NCBI GenBank assembly: GCA_041179125.1 | Contig: JBEGTZ010000155.1 | Coordinates: 1 to 18,180 of the forward strand | Length of the DNA: 18,180 bases | Direction: 5' to 3' | Source of the DNA: CAMCXE01 sp041179125 | Lineage (GTDB): Bacteria; Pseudomonadota; Gammaproteobacteria; Pseudomonadales; Cellvibrionaceae | Part shown: one piece after another, positions 8,071-14,750 of the stretch | Layout: every line of letters starts with the position of its first letter | How positions within the stretch are numbered: position 1 is the first letter of the stretch | The notes under the pieces: generated by a model | What the model saw: the letters and a program-made list of their open reading frames with translations, nothing else | Told to the model about the DNA's origin: nothing | Database searches by the model: none | Program-made: the position numbers and the translations under genes

Positions 8071-8174
8071 GTTCAGCTGAGGTTTCTAGGTTAAATATTT
8101 CCACTCCCTTACGCACTGGCATTTTTTATCCAAACCAGCCAATTTTTTTTGTTTTTAAAATCAGGCACACACTT

Positions 8175-9008
8175 ATGGTAGACGTAGGGCGTTTTAATCG
8201 CTTAACAATTAAAAAACAGGTGGATTTTGGGGTTTACCTGGATGATGGCGAGATGGGTTCGATTTTATTGCCGCGCCGTTATGTGCCTGCTAATGCACAC
8301 ATTGGTGACGAAATTAATGTATTTATTTATTTCGATTCCGAAGACTGCCTCATTGCCACGACAGAACAGCCCAAAATACTCTGTGGCCACAGTGCATTAC
8401 TGACAGTAAAGGATGTCAATAAAGTAGGGGCGTTTATGGATTGGGGTTTAATGAAGGATTTATTAGTGCCCTATTCTGAACAACATAAACCCTTTGAGGT
8501 GGGGCAAAAATATGTAGTAACGGCCTACACCGACGCCCACAGCGGGCGCCTGCTCGCTTCTTCCAAACTACACCACCACCTAAAAGAAACAGCTCACCAC
8601 TTCAAACCTTTGGCGCCCTGTGAGTTGTTGGTTTTTGGCAAAACGGATATGGGTTATAAAGTGGTAGTTGATGAACGTTATTTGGGTTTGGTATTTCGCG
8701 ATGAGGCGTTCAAACCTTTGCGTTATGGCCAACGCTTAAATGGTTTTATTAAATCCGCCCGTGCTGATAGCAAAATAGATGTGTTATTACAATTGCCCGC
8801 AGGGGTTGGGCGGGATGAGTTGTGTGAAAAAATTATGGCTTATATTACTGCGCACAACGGCGTTTCAACCATCACCGACAGAACGCCACCGGATGATATT
8901 TACCGATTGTTTAACGTCAGCAAATCGAATTATAAAAAAGCGCTGGGTAATTTGTTAAAGCAGGGAAAAATAGTGTTGGCCCCAAATGAAATTCATTTGA
9001 AAAAATAG
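8175..9008 (+). CDS. S1-domain RNA-binding protein of the CvfB/YitL family
   Basis: The 277 residues match the CvfB layout: successive S1-like OB folds followed by a winged-helix domain. The first segment (RFNRLTIKKQVDFGVYLDDG) and the second (about 70-130, with VGAFMDWGLMKDLLVP) are S1-like. A third OB-like part lies at about 145-205. The C-terminal winged helix (about 215-277) contains DDIYRLFNVSKSNYKKALGNL and GKI. CvfB-type proteins bind RNA and influence virulence or stress genes in Gram-positive bacteria. The role in gammaproteobacteria is not well defined. The ATG at 8175 follows a short CAGG sequence. The gene converges on phoR, with 59 bases between the two stops and no strong terminator there. 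Confidence 0.85.
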   Translation: MVDVGRFNRLTIKKQVDFGVYLDDGEMGSILLPRRYVPANAHIGDEINVFIYFDSEDCLIATTEQPKILCGHSALLTVKDVNKVGAFMDWGLMKDLLVPYSEQHKPFEVGQKYVVTAYTDAHSGRLLASSKLHHHLKETAHHFKPLAPCELLVFGKTDMGYKVVVDERYLGLVFRDEAFKPLRYGQRLNGFIKSARADSKIDVLLQLPAGVGRDELCEKIMAYITAHNGVSTITDRTPPDDIYRLFNVSKSNYKKALGNLLKQGKIVLAPNEIHLKK

Positions 9009-9067
9009 TTTTTCCAGCCATAAAAGCTTACTAAGACAAAAACGAAGGCGAGAAAGTAAAGCGCTAT

Positions 9068-10366
9068 TTAATGCGCAGCAACCGCCTCAGGAGGGAATGA
9101 ACAATAGAATGTGCTGCCTTTGCCGGGCATGGAGTTGATGCGCAGCTGGGCGTCGTGGCGCAATAGGATGTGTTTGACGATGGCAAGGCCCAGGCCTGTG
9201 CCGCCGGTGAGGACAGAGCGGCTGGGGTCTACTCGGTAGAAGCGCTCGGTAAGGCGCGGGATGTGTTTGGGGTCAATCCCTACGCCGTTATCTTTAACCG
9301 CCACTTCCAGCCCCTGCATGGATTCAGTAACCGTTACCATTATTTTGCCGCCGTTGGGTGAGTAGTTAACGGCGTTGACGACCAGGTTCGTGAATGCGCT
9401 GCGCAGCTCATCGCCATTGCCCAGTAGGCAGGTATCTAAATCGCCCTGTAGGACAAAGTCATGCCCATGTTCCGCGCCGAGTGCGCGGGCGTCGTCTATC
9501 ACGCAGGCGAGCAGCTGCCCCAGCTCCACGGGTTTGCGCTGGGGTTCGCGCTCTTGGGTTTCAAGTTTCGACAGGGTGATGAGGTCTTGAATTAACCCAT
9601 TCATGCGCGTGGTTTGCTGGGTCATTTGGCCAAAGGCTTGTTGCCAGGCCTTGGGCATTTGTTCACTGTCGCTCAGGGTTTCTAGGTAGCCTTTAATAAC
9701 GGTTAGCGGCGTGCGCAATTCGTGGGATAGGTTGGCAACGAAGTCTTTGCGCATCTGTTCCAGCTTATATACGCGGGTGATGTCGCGTGCGACGACTAGG
9801 CGTTCGCCTTGACCAAAGGGGTGGACTTGCACTTGTAACTGCTGATCTTCTTTGCGCGATGAGCTGAGTTCTAGCGGTTGCAGATAATCTTTGCGGTCGA
9901 AATAATGTACGAATTTGGGCGCGCGGATGATGTTGGTGAGCTTATGGCCTTGGTCAACTTCTTTAAAGCCGAATAGGTGCCCTGCGGCTTGGTTCCACCA
10001 TTCCACGTTATCGCGTTTATCAATGAGAATCACGCCGTCGGTGAGGGCGGTGGTCATCTCTTGCACCCGCACAACCACTGCGTGTAGTCGCTGTTTTTCG
10101 CGTTCGTGGCGTATTTGTAAAAATCGTATGTCTTCGGCTATATCGCTCCATACGCTGGCTAGTGTGTCGTCGGCAACGGTGGTGCGGCGCGCTTGGTGTA
10201 CCCAGCGCGCTAAACGGTGGGTTTGGTGAAGAATACGGATGCAATAGATACTTAGGGCGATCAGCAGGGCAATGAGTGTGGCGTCAAAAAAATAGCCCAA
10301 TAGCCCCACCGCAAGGATGAAGCCCAGCACCCAGGCTAATTCAATGCGATAACCATCAGGGGACAT
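9068..10366 (-). CDS. phoR: Phosphate regulon sensor histidine kinase PhoR
   Basis: PhoR is the inner-membrane sensor kinase that phosphorylates PhoB when phosphate is scarce. The 432 residues start with two hydrophobic helices (about 9-26 and 29-45). A cytoplasmic linker and a PAS domain follow (about 95-200, with ALTDGVILID and WWNQAA). The HisKA domain has phospho-acceptor H215 in NLSHELRTPL. The HATPase domain has the N box (N327-N331), G1 DNGVGI (359-364) and GTGLGLAIVKH (389-399). No large periplasmic domain is present, which is typical of PhoR. The gene is eight bases downstream of phoB and has no clear ribosome-binding site of its own, so coupling to phoB translation is likely. Confidence 0.94.
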   Translation of the reverse strand: MSPDGYRIELAWVLGFILAVGLLGYFFDATLIALLIALSIYCIRILHQTHRLARWVHQARRTTVADDTLASVWSDIAEDIRFLQIRHEREKQRLHAVVVRVQEMTTALTDGVILIDKRDNVEWWNQAAGHLFGFKEVDQGHKLTNIIRAPKFVHYFDRKDYLQPLELSSSRKEDQQLQVQVHPFGQGERLVVARDITRVYKLEQMRKDFVANLSHELRTPLTVIKGYLETLSDSEQMPKAWQQAFGQMTQQTTRMNGLIQDLITLSKLETQEREPQRKPVELGQLLACVIDDARALGAEHGHDFVLQGDLDTCLLGNGDELRSAFTNLVVNAVNYSPNGGKIMVTVTESMQGLEVAVKDNGVGIDPKHIPRLTERFYRVDPSRSVLTGGTGLGLAIVKHILLRHDAQLRINSMPGKGSTFYCSFPPEAVAAH

Positions 10367-10374
10367 AGAGATAT

Positions 10375-11082
10375 TTATTCGCCAGATAAATGCTTAAGGG
10401 AGAAGCGGTAGCCCGCGCCGCGCACAGTTTGAATAAATTGGTCGTGGTCCGCAAATCCAATGGCTTTACGCAGGCGGCGAATATGTACATCCACGGTGCG
10501 CTCTTCCACATATACATTGCCGCCCCATACGTGGTCTAGCAGTTGGCTGCGGCTGTATACGCGCTCCTGGTGGGTGAGGAAAAACTCCAGCAGACGGTAT
10601 TCCGTTGGCCCCATTTGTACGGGCTGGTTTTGAATGCTGACGCGGTGGCTGACAGGATCCAGCACTAAATCGCCGGCTTTTATTGGGTCTCCGGTGGTGA
10701 GGGTATCGGTGCGGCGCAATACGGCTTTAAGGCGGGCCACCAATTCACGCGGGGAGAAAGGTTTGGTGATGTAATCATCTGCGCCTGCATCCAACCCTTG
10801 GATTTTATTGTCTTCCTCAACCTTGGCGGTGAGCATGATGATAGGGATGGAGGCGGTGAGTTCATCGCGCTTGAGGCGGCGCGCAAGCTCCATGCCGCTG
10901 GTGCCGGGCATCATCCAGTCCAGCAGGATTAAATCCGGCTTGGAGTCCACAATCAGCCCGTGGGCCTCTTTGGCGTCGGCGGCTTCCAACACTTGGTAGT
11001 TGGCCATCTCCAGGGCGACGCGGAGCATATCGCGAATAGCTGGCTCATCGTCCACAATCAAAATCGTTTTGGTTAGGCTCAT
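10375..11082 (-). CDS. phoB: Phosphate regulon response regulator PhoB
   Basis: PhoB is the OmpR-type transcription factor that binds Pho boxes when phosphorylated by PhoR. The 235-residue product has a receiver domain with acidic pocket D11/D12, phospho-acceptor D55 (LLDWMMPG), T85 and K107 (TKPFS). A C-terminal winged helix carries YRLLEFFLTH, the HVWGGNVYVEERTVDVHIRRLRK-type recognition region (split by the wing) and VRGAGYRF. I start it at the ATG at 11082, giving MSLTKTILIVDDEPA, which matches the family N-terminus. The frame is open to a TTG at 11103, which would add seven residues (MSDSVEC) absent from typical PhoB. It lies 58 bases after ubiA, and a candidate Pho box is located upstream. 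Confidence 0.94.
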   Translation of the reverse strand: MSLTKTILIVDDEPAIRDMLRVALEMANYQVLEAADAKEAHGLIVDSKPDLILLDWMMPGTSGMELARRLKRDELTASIPIIMLTAKVEEDNKIQGLDAGADDYITKPFSPRELVARLKAVLRRTDTLTTGDPIKAGDLVLDPVSHRVSIQNQPVQMGPTEYRLLEFFLTHQERVYSRSQLLDHVWGGNVYVEERTVDVHIRRLRKAIGFADHDQFIQTVRGAGYRFSLKHLSGE

Positions 11083-11126
11083 ACACTCAACTGAATCAGA
11101 CAATTATATTTAGGTGGAATGTTGCG

Positions 11127-11160
11127 ATTAGATAAACCTTTTATTGCGGTTTTATGACAA
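11127..11160 (-). promoter_or_regulatory. Candidate Pho box and -10 element for phoB-phoR
   Basis: Reading the minus strand, TTGTCAT (11160-11154), a 4-base A spacer and CCGCAAT (11149-11143) resemble the two 7-base Pho half-sites of consensus CTGTCAT. The first half is 6/7 and the second is weak. Ten bases later comes TCTAAT (11132-11127), a plausible -10 at the distance known for PhoB-activated promoters. The start site would give a leader of roughly 40 bases before the phoB ATG. The box overlaps the last codons of ubiA. PhoB autoactivation is well known, but this site is inferred by eye. Confidence 0.35.
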
Positions 11161-12028
11161 ACGTAAATTGAGCGACCAAACCTAAGAAAATAACCATTCC
11201 AACCCAATTATTGTGCAGGAAGGCACGGAAACAGGCGGCAGGGTCACGCGCCCGAATAAGCCATTGTTGGTACCCCGATAAGGCCCCCGCCAGCGCAAGC
11301 CCTGTGTAATAGGGCCAGCCTAGGCCCATTTTATGGCCCACCACCCAGAGTGTGAGCAGAAATAACCCCTGCAAAATGCCCGTCATGGTGCGGTCTTGTT
11401 CGGCGAATAATATAGCGGTGGATTTCACGCCGATTTTTAAGTCCTCATCTCTGTCCACCATGCCATAAAACGTATCGTAGGCGGTGGTCCACATCACCAC
11501 GGCGGTGTACACCAACCAGGCCTGCCGGGGCACGCTGCCGGTTTCTGCTGCAAAGGCCATAGGGATCGACCAGGCAAAGGCCGCGCCTAATACCACCTGG
11601 GGTAGGTAGGTATAGCGCTTCATGAAGGGGTAAACGGTGGCCAACAGCAGGGCGCCGAGGGATAAATACAGCGTTAAGCGGTTGGTAAAGCTCACCAACA
11701 ACAAGGCCAATAAACACAAGCCTGCGAATAATCCTAAGGCCTCGGCGGTTGAGACATGGCCCAACACCATCGGGCGCTGACGCGTGCGGCTGACGGCGCC
11801 ATCAAAATTGCGGTCGGCGTAATCGTTAATGACACAACCCGCCGAGCGCATCACCAGTGCGCCTAAGCTAAATATGAATAAATTGCCAAAGGATGGCACC
11901 CCTTTGGCAGCAAGCCAGAGGCTCCAAAGTACCGGCCACAACAGCAAAAAAAAGCCGATGGGTTTGTCCAGCCGCATTAAACGGGCGTAAGCGTAAAGAC
12001 GAGCGGCAGGTGTTAATGATGGCGCCAT
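11141..12028 (-). CDS. ubiA: 4-hydroxybenzoate octaprenyltransferase UbiA
   Basis: UbiA is an integral-membrane prenyltransferase that attaches the polyprenyl tail to 4-hydroxybenzoate in ubiquinone synthesis. The 295 residues are strongly hydrophobic with about eight or nine membrane helices. They contain both Mg2+-diphosphate motifs: NDYADRNFD (N68, D69, D72, D76) and the second Asp-rich motif in YDTFYGMVDRDEDLKIG (D185, D192, D194, D196). The next residues, KSTA, are also typical of the bacterial ubiquinone branch. The ATG at 12028 lacks a strong ribosome-binding site. In Pseudomonas the order is ubiC-ubiA-phoB-phoR. Here ubiA is first, and a repeat-like element sits about 60 bases upstream in its leader. 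No ubiC is visible. Confidence 0.95.
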   Translation of the reverse strand: MAPSLTPAARLYAYARLMRLDKPIGFFLLLWPVLWSLWLAAKGVPSFGNLFIFSLGALVMRSAGCVINDYADRNFDGAVSRTRQRPMVLGHVSTAEALGLFAGLCLLALLLVSFTNRLTLYLSLGALLLATVYPFMKRYTYLPQVVLGAAFAWSIPMAFAAETGSVPRQAWLVYTAVVMWTTAYDTFYGMVDRDEDLKIGVKSTAILFAEQDRTMTGILQGLFLLTLWVVGHKMGLGWPYYTGLALAGALSGYQQWLIRARDPAACFRAFLHNNWVGMVIFLGLVAQFTFVIKPQ

Positions 12029-12085
12029 AGGGCAAACTCGGATGCAAAAGCGGCCATGTTATTGTTTTGGCTTGAGGAAGGGAAA

Positions 12086-12235
12086 TTGTAGCTATTCAGC
12101 ACTTCCGAGAGTGCAGGCGGCTCGCACGCATTAAATCTGGTGCGAGCGAGCTGCCCGCGCCACCAAGAAAAACACCAAAATCGCACACAACAGACCGAAA
12201 ATAGAGGTGGTAAAATGTGTACTGAATAGTTGCAA
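12086..12235. repeat. Miniature inverted-repeat-like element A (150 bp), upstream of ubiA
   Basis: The ends are TTGTAGCTATTCAGC (12086-12100) and ACTGAATAGTTGCAA (12221-12235). The second matches the reverse complement of the first at 12 of 15 positions. Inside is a strong hairpin (12113-12154). The same end motif bounds element B at 13132-13286, and both contain the internal string CGAAAATAGA near the right end. No credible coding sequence lies inside. This is consistent with a small non-autonomous mobile element or a dispersed repeat. No target duplication was recognised. Confidence 0.5.
12113..12154. other. Strong hairpin inside element A
   Basis: GCTCGCAC (12120-12127) pairs perfectly with GTGCGAGC (12140-12147) around a 12-base loop. 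Beyond a symmetric 3x3 internal loop, GCAG (12113-12116) pairs with CTGC (12151-12154). On the minus strand this structure would form in the long 5' leader of ubiA if transcription starts upstream of it. It could equally be the internal palindrome of the repeat element. Confidence 0.55.
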
Positions 12236-12261
12236 AACTCTCTCAACATGCGTGAGGGTAA

Positions 12262-12912
12262 TTAGGTGATCGGCACATCATTTGAGTAGGGAAACCGAGC
12301 TGCAGAAATGCTTGATAGTGCGGCAGTTATTAATGTGTTGCGACAAAACAAACACTCTATAACCCCAAAGCGGTGGCCGACATTATTTAACACCCATTCC
12401 AAATTAACATTGGATTTAAAGTGTAGGTTGCGGATAGTAAGAATGGAAGGTTTTACAAAATTGTTTTGGCGTACCGCTTGATTTCGTTCAAATTCAGGCA
12501 GGCCGTTTAGCGTTGCTTCCGAAAACCCGCCATATGTTTTATTCATTAGTGCGTTAACACCGTTATAGGATTCGCCCAATTCATTGTGGTTGGTAGTGCG
12601 TTCACTGTTAGTGTATTTTGTCAGTATGTAGTTGTAGCATTGATTTCCGTTGTTTAGGGTTTCAACGGGCACCGCATTTCCTTCGTAAAAATTTCGAAGC
12701 CCTGGATCGTTAACCGAGTTGCCGTCAACAGAATAAAAATTGATGCCCCCGCGCTTTAATCGAAACATGCTTGCTGTTTTTCGGTGCCCGTGAGCGGTAA
12801 TAATGAGCCTGTTTGATGTGGTACCACCTTGAGGAGTCCAGAGGAAGGCTTTTCCTTCGATATCGACACATTGCCAGCCATCACCGTTTATTTGGGTTTT
12901 TGATTCAAACAT
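12262..12912 (-). CDS. Hypothetical protein, possibly with an Stv-type putative adhesin/toxin domain
   Basis: The function is not established. This 216-residue soluble protein has no signal peptide or membrane segment. An N-terminal half contains LIITAHGHRK (36-45) followed by FRLKRGGINFYSVDGNSVNDP (split at 50-70), and the C-terminus has VGHRFGVIECLFCRN (178-192). A leading beta-strand plus 'aHGH', 'fys..g..l.dp' and a terminal 'eClfCR' recall the Stv-type domain described in polymorphic-toxin contexts. That is a memory-based resemblance and not proof. The ribosome-binding sequence AAAGGCGA precedes the ATG at 12912. Base use differs from its neighbours: one 60-base line (12421-12480) is 42% G+C against 57% in a line of ubiA (11461-11520). 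It stands alone between repeat elements A and B, where ubiC is expected, which suggests acquisition. No partner or immunity gene is visible. Confidence 0.65.
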   Translation of the reverse strand: MFESKTQINGDGWQCVDIEGKAFLWTPQGGTTSNRLIITAHGHRKTASMFRLKRGGINFYSVDGNSVNDPGLRNFYEGNAVPVETLNNGNQCYNYILTKYTNSERTTNHNELGESYNGVNALMNKTYGGFSEATLNGLPEFERNQAVRQNNFVKPSILTIRNLHFKSNVNLEWVLNNVGHRFGVIECLFCRNTLITAALSSISAARFPYSNDVPIT

Positions 12913-13505
12913 ATTTTCGCCTTTTTTGTTATGAGAATATCAATTGCTGTTGCGATGTGGGCGTCGGCTATTGTGCTAATTAGAGCAGTTTATCAATCGA
13001 ATAAAAATAACTGCAAAATTAGTGAGGATTTTTATTTTTTAAGTGCGCGGTAGGGATTGTTGTTTAAATAAATCCAACCGTCAAGCTAAGCGGCTACACC
13101 GTAGCGGGTCTCCTTAAACATATTAAAGAGTCTGCAACTATTCAGCGTATTAAACATTTCACCCTGTAGGGGCGCGAGTCATCGCGCCTCGGTTGATGAT
13201 TGTACCGGCCACTCAATTGGCGTAACAAATTGCGCCCCTACACAGGGATGACGCACGAAAATAGAAAATCGGCTGAATAATTGAGGTTAACTCAAGGCAA
13301 TAGTTTGTAAGCGCGCCTTGACAGGCCTTACGGGCTATCCCTAGAGTCGGGCATTTTTGCGCGCAGGCTTAGCCTATAAAATGCGTGCCTTGCGGCTGGT
13401 GCTTTTCAACCCATATCCAAAACATAGCAAATAACCTTGGCCACTCAAACTCAAAAATTCACGTTAAAAGAACCCGCAACGGTTTAACACTTTTTAGGAA
13501 CCCCT
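12913..13505. other. 593-base intergenic region with repeat element B
   Basis: This gap lies between the divergent hypothetical gene and the efflux operon. From 12913 to 13131 the sequence is AT-rich. It holds an AT hairpin (ATAAAAAT 13001-13008 with ATTTTTAT 13028-13035) and a short stem GCTAC/GTAGC near 13093-13105. Element B occupies 13132-13286. From 13287 to 13505 the efflux promoter is expected. TATAAA at 13375-13380 could be a -10, but no good -35 is correctly spaced. A TTGACA at 13318-13323 lacks a matching -10. No coding sequence with convincing features was found. Confidence 0.6.
13132..13286. repeat. Miniature inverted-repeat-like element B (155 bp)
   Basis: The outer ends are CTGCAACTATTCAGC (13132-13146) and GCTGAATAATTGAGG (13272-13286), which pair at 11 of the first 12 positions. 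Inner arms CCCTG-TAGGGGCGC (13162-13175) and GCGCCCCTA-CA-CAGGG (13232-13247) form a second long inverted repeat with a 2-base bulge. A third local stem, GGCGCGA (13171-13177) with TCGCGCC (13182-13188) and loop GTCA, shares bases with the inner arm. GTAGGGGCG-type palindromes are common in dispersed bacterial repeats. The left end and the right end of element A form a perfect 13-bp inverted pair. Confidence 0.6.
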
Positions 13506-14750
13506 ATGGCACACACGGCCCCCATTGTATTTTTGCTGTTTTTATTCAGCGTTTTAGCCGCCGGTTGCAATAAACCACAGGCCCCAAGCGAACAGGCCCG
13601 CCCCGTGAGAACCACCATAACGGCGGCCAACCAACAGCACTTAATGGCCGAATACGCAGGCACTATTGTGGCGCGGGTGGAATCTCAACTGGCCTTTCGC
13701 GTGGGCGGGAAAATTCAAGCGCGCAAAGTGGATGTGGGCAGCCGTGTTAAAAGCGGGCAAACATTAATGCAGCTGGATACCCAAGACTTAACACTGGGGT
13801 TAAACCAAGCGCAGGCCAATGCCCACAGCGCACAAACCCAATACGATTTAGCCAGTAAAGAACTAAAACGCTTCCGCGATTTACACGCCAGCGGGGCGAT
13901 CAGCCTGAGTATGTTGGATGCTAAAAACGCAGCCTTTGAAGCGGCTAAAGCCTATTTTGAACAAGCCCAAGCGCAACGGCGTGAACGGGAACACCAAACA
14001 CAATACGCCCATTTAAAAGCCGATATGAACGGCGTGGTGACAGCAATACATGCGGAAATAGGCCAGGTGGTTGCGGCGGGTTTGCCGGTGGTTACATTGG
14101 CACAAATGGATGAACACACTACGCACAACGCTTCCGCCAAAAACCAACCCAGCGATTTGGAAATGGAAATTGCCATCCCGGAAAATAATATCGAATTAAT
14201 TAATAAAGCAGATGCCATTGAAATACAGCTGTGGGCTTCGCGCAAAGAAGTTTTTCGCGGGCATATTCGAGAAATTTCACCCGTGGCAAACCCCATCACC
14301 CGCGCCTTTAGCGCCAAAATTAGTTTTATCGACATCACAGAAAAACAAGCACAATTACTGAAACTCGGCATGACCGCAGCGGCCAAATTTTTACTCACCA
14401 CCCCCCAGGCCTACATTAAATTACCGCTGTCGGCGCTGCGGCACCACCAGGGGCAAACTCAGGTATGGCAAGTGGTGCAGGGCCAGGCCAAACCCATAAC
14501 GGTAAGCGTGGCGGGCATTGACGATAATGACGTGTTAATTAAAGGGTTAGAACCCGGCCAAACCATTATTACAGCGGGTGTGCATGTGCTAACAGAGGGG
14601 CAGGCGGTTACGCTATTGCCCGCAGTGGCGCCGCCTGCACAAAGCGCCTCTGCGCTTTCCGCTCATGCCATTATGGCGCCCAAAAATTCTGCCCCGGCTA
14701 CGCCTTCTGCTCAAGTAGAACCCACCGCTCTGGAGCAAAAAACAAAATGA
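13506..14750 (+). CDS. RND efflux periplasmic adaptor subunit (membrane fusion lipoprotein)
   Basis: This adaptor would link an inner-membrane RND pump to an outer-membrane channel. The 414 residues begin with a lipoprotein signal peptide ending in LAAGC (lipid-anchored C21). The barrel-sandwich/lipoyl half (about 48-92, with AFRVGGKI and VDVGSRVKSGQTLMQLD) comes next. An alpha-helical hairpin of coiled-coil character (about 95-165) is followed by the second lipoyl half (166-200). A beta-barrel and membrane-proximal domain (about 215-370) and an Ala/Pro-rich tail (370-414) complete it. AGGA about seven bases before the ATG at 13506 supports this start. Its TGA overlaps the permease ATG (ATGA at 14747-14750), so the two form one operon. 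No local regulator gene is present. Substrate unknown. Confidence 0.9.
   Translation: MAHTAPIVFLLFLFSVLAAGCNKPQAPSEQARPVRTTITAANQQHLMAEYAGTIVARVESQLAFRVGGKIQARKVDVGSRVKSGQTLMQLDTQDLTLGLNQAQANAHSAQTQYDLASKELKRFRDLHASGAISLSMLDAKNAAFEAAKAYFEQAQAQRREREHQTQYAHLKADMNGVVTAIHAEIGQVVAAGLPVVTLAQMDEHTTHNASAKNQPSDLEMEIAIPENNIELINKADAIEIQLWASRKEVFRGHIREISPVANPITRAFSAKISFIDITEKQAQLLKLGMTAAAKFLLTTPQAYIKLPLSALRHHQGQTQVWQVVQGQAKPITVSVAGIDDNDVLIKGLEPGQTIITAGVHVLTEGQAVTLLPAVAPPAQSASALSAHAIMAPKNSAPATPSAQVEPTALEQKTK

Noticed and set aside
8999..9014. GAAAAA/TTTTTC hairpin between the S1-protein gene and phoR as a bidirectional terminator
   Set aside because: The stem is almost only A-T and overlaps the stop codon. 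Its stability is doubtful.
11083..11103. TTG start seven codons upstream for PhoB
   Set aside because: The added residues are absent from the family N-terminus, and the ATG at 11082 gives the standard beginning.
12013..12249. Minus-strand 78-residue ORF overlapping the ubiA start
   Set aside because: It overlaps ubiA in another frame and runs through repeat element A and its hairpin. The peptide has no family features and an unlikely composition.
13318..13346. TTGACA as a -35 of the efflux promoter
   Set aside because: At 16-18 bases spacing there is no acceptable -10 (CTAGAG and neighbours), so no promoter is called.
13385..13573. Plus-strand 62-residue ORF before the adaptor gene
   Set aside because: It overlaps the start of the efflux adaptor in another frame, has no convincing ribosome-binding site, and encodes no recognisable motif.
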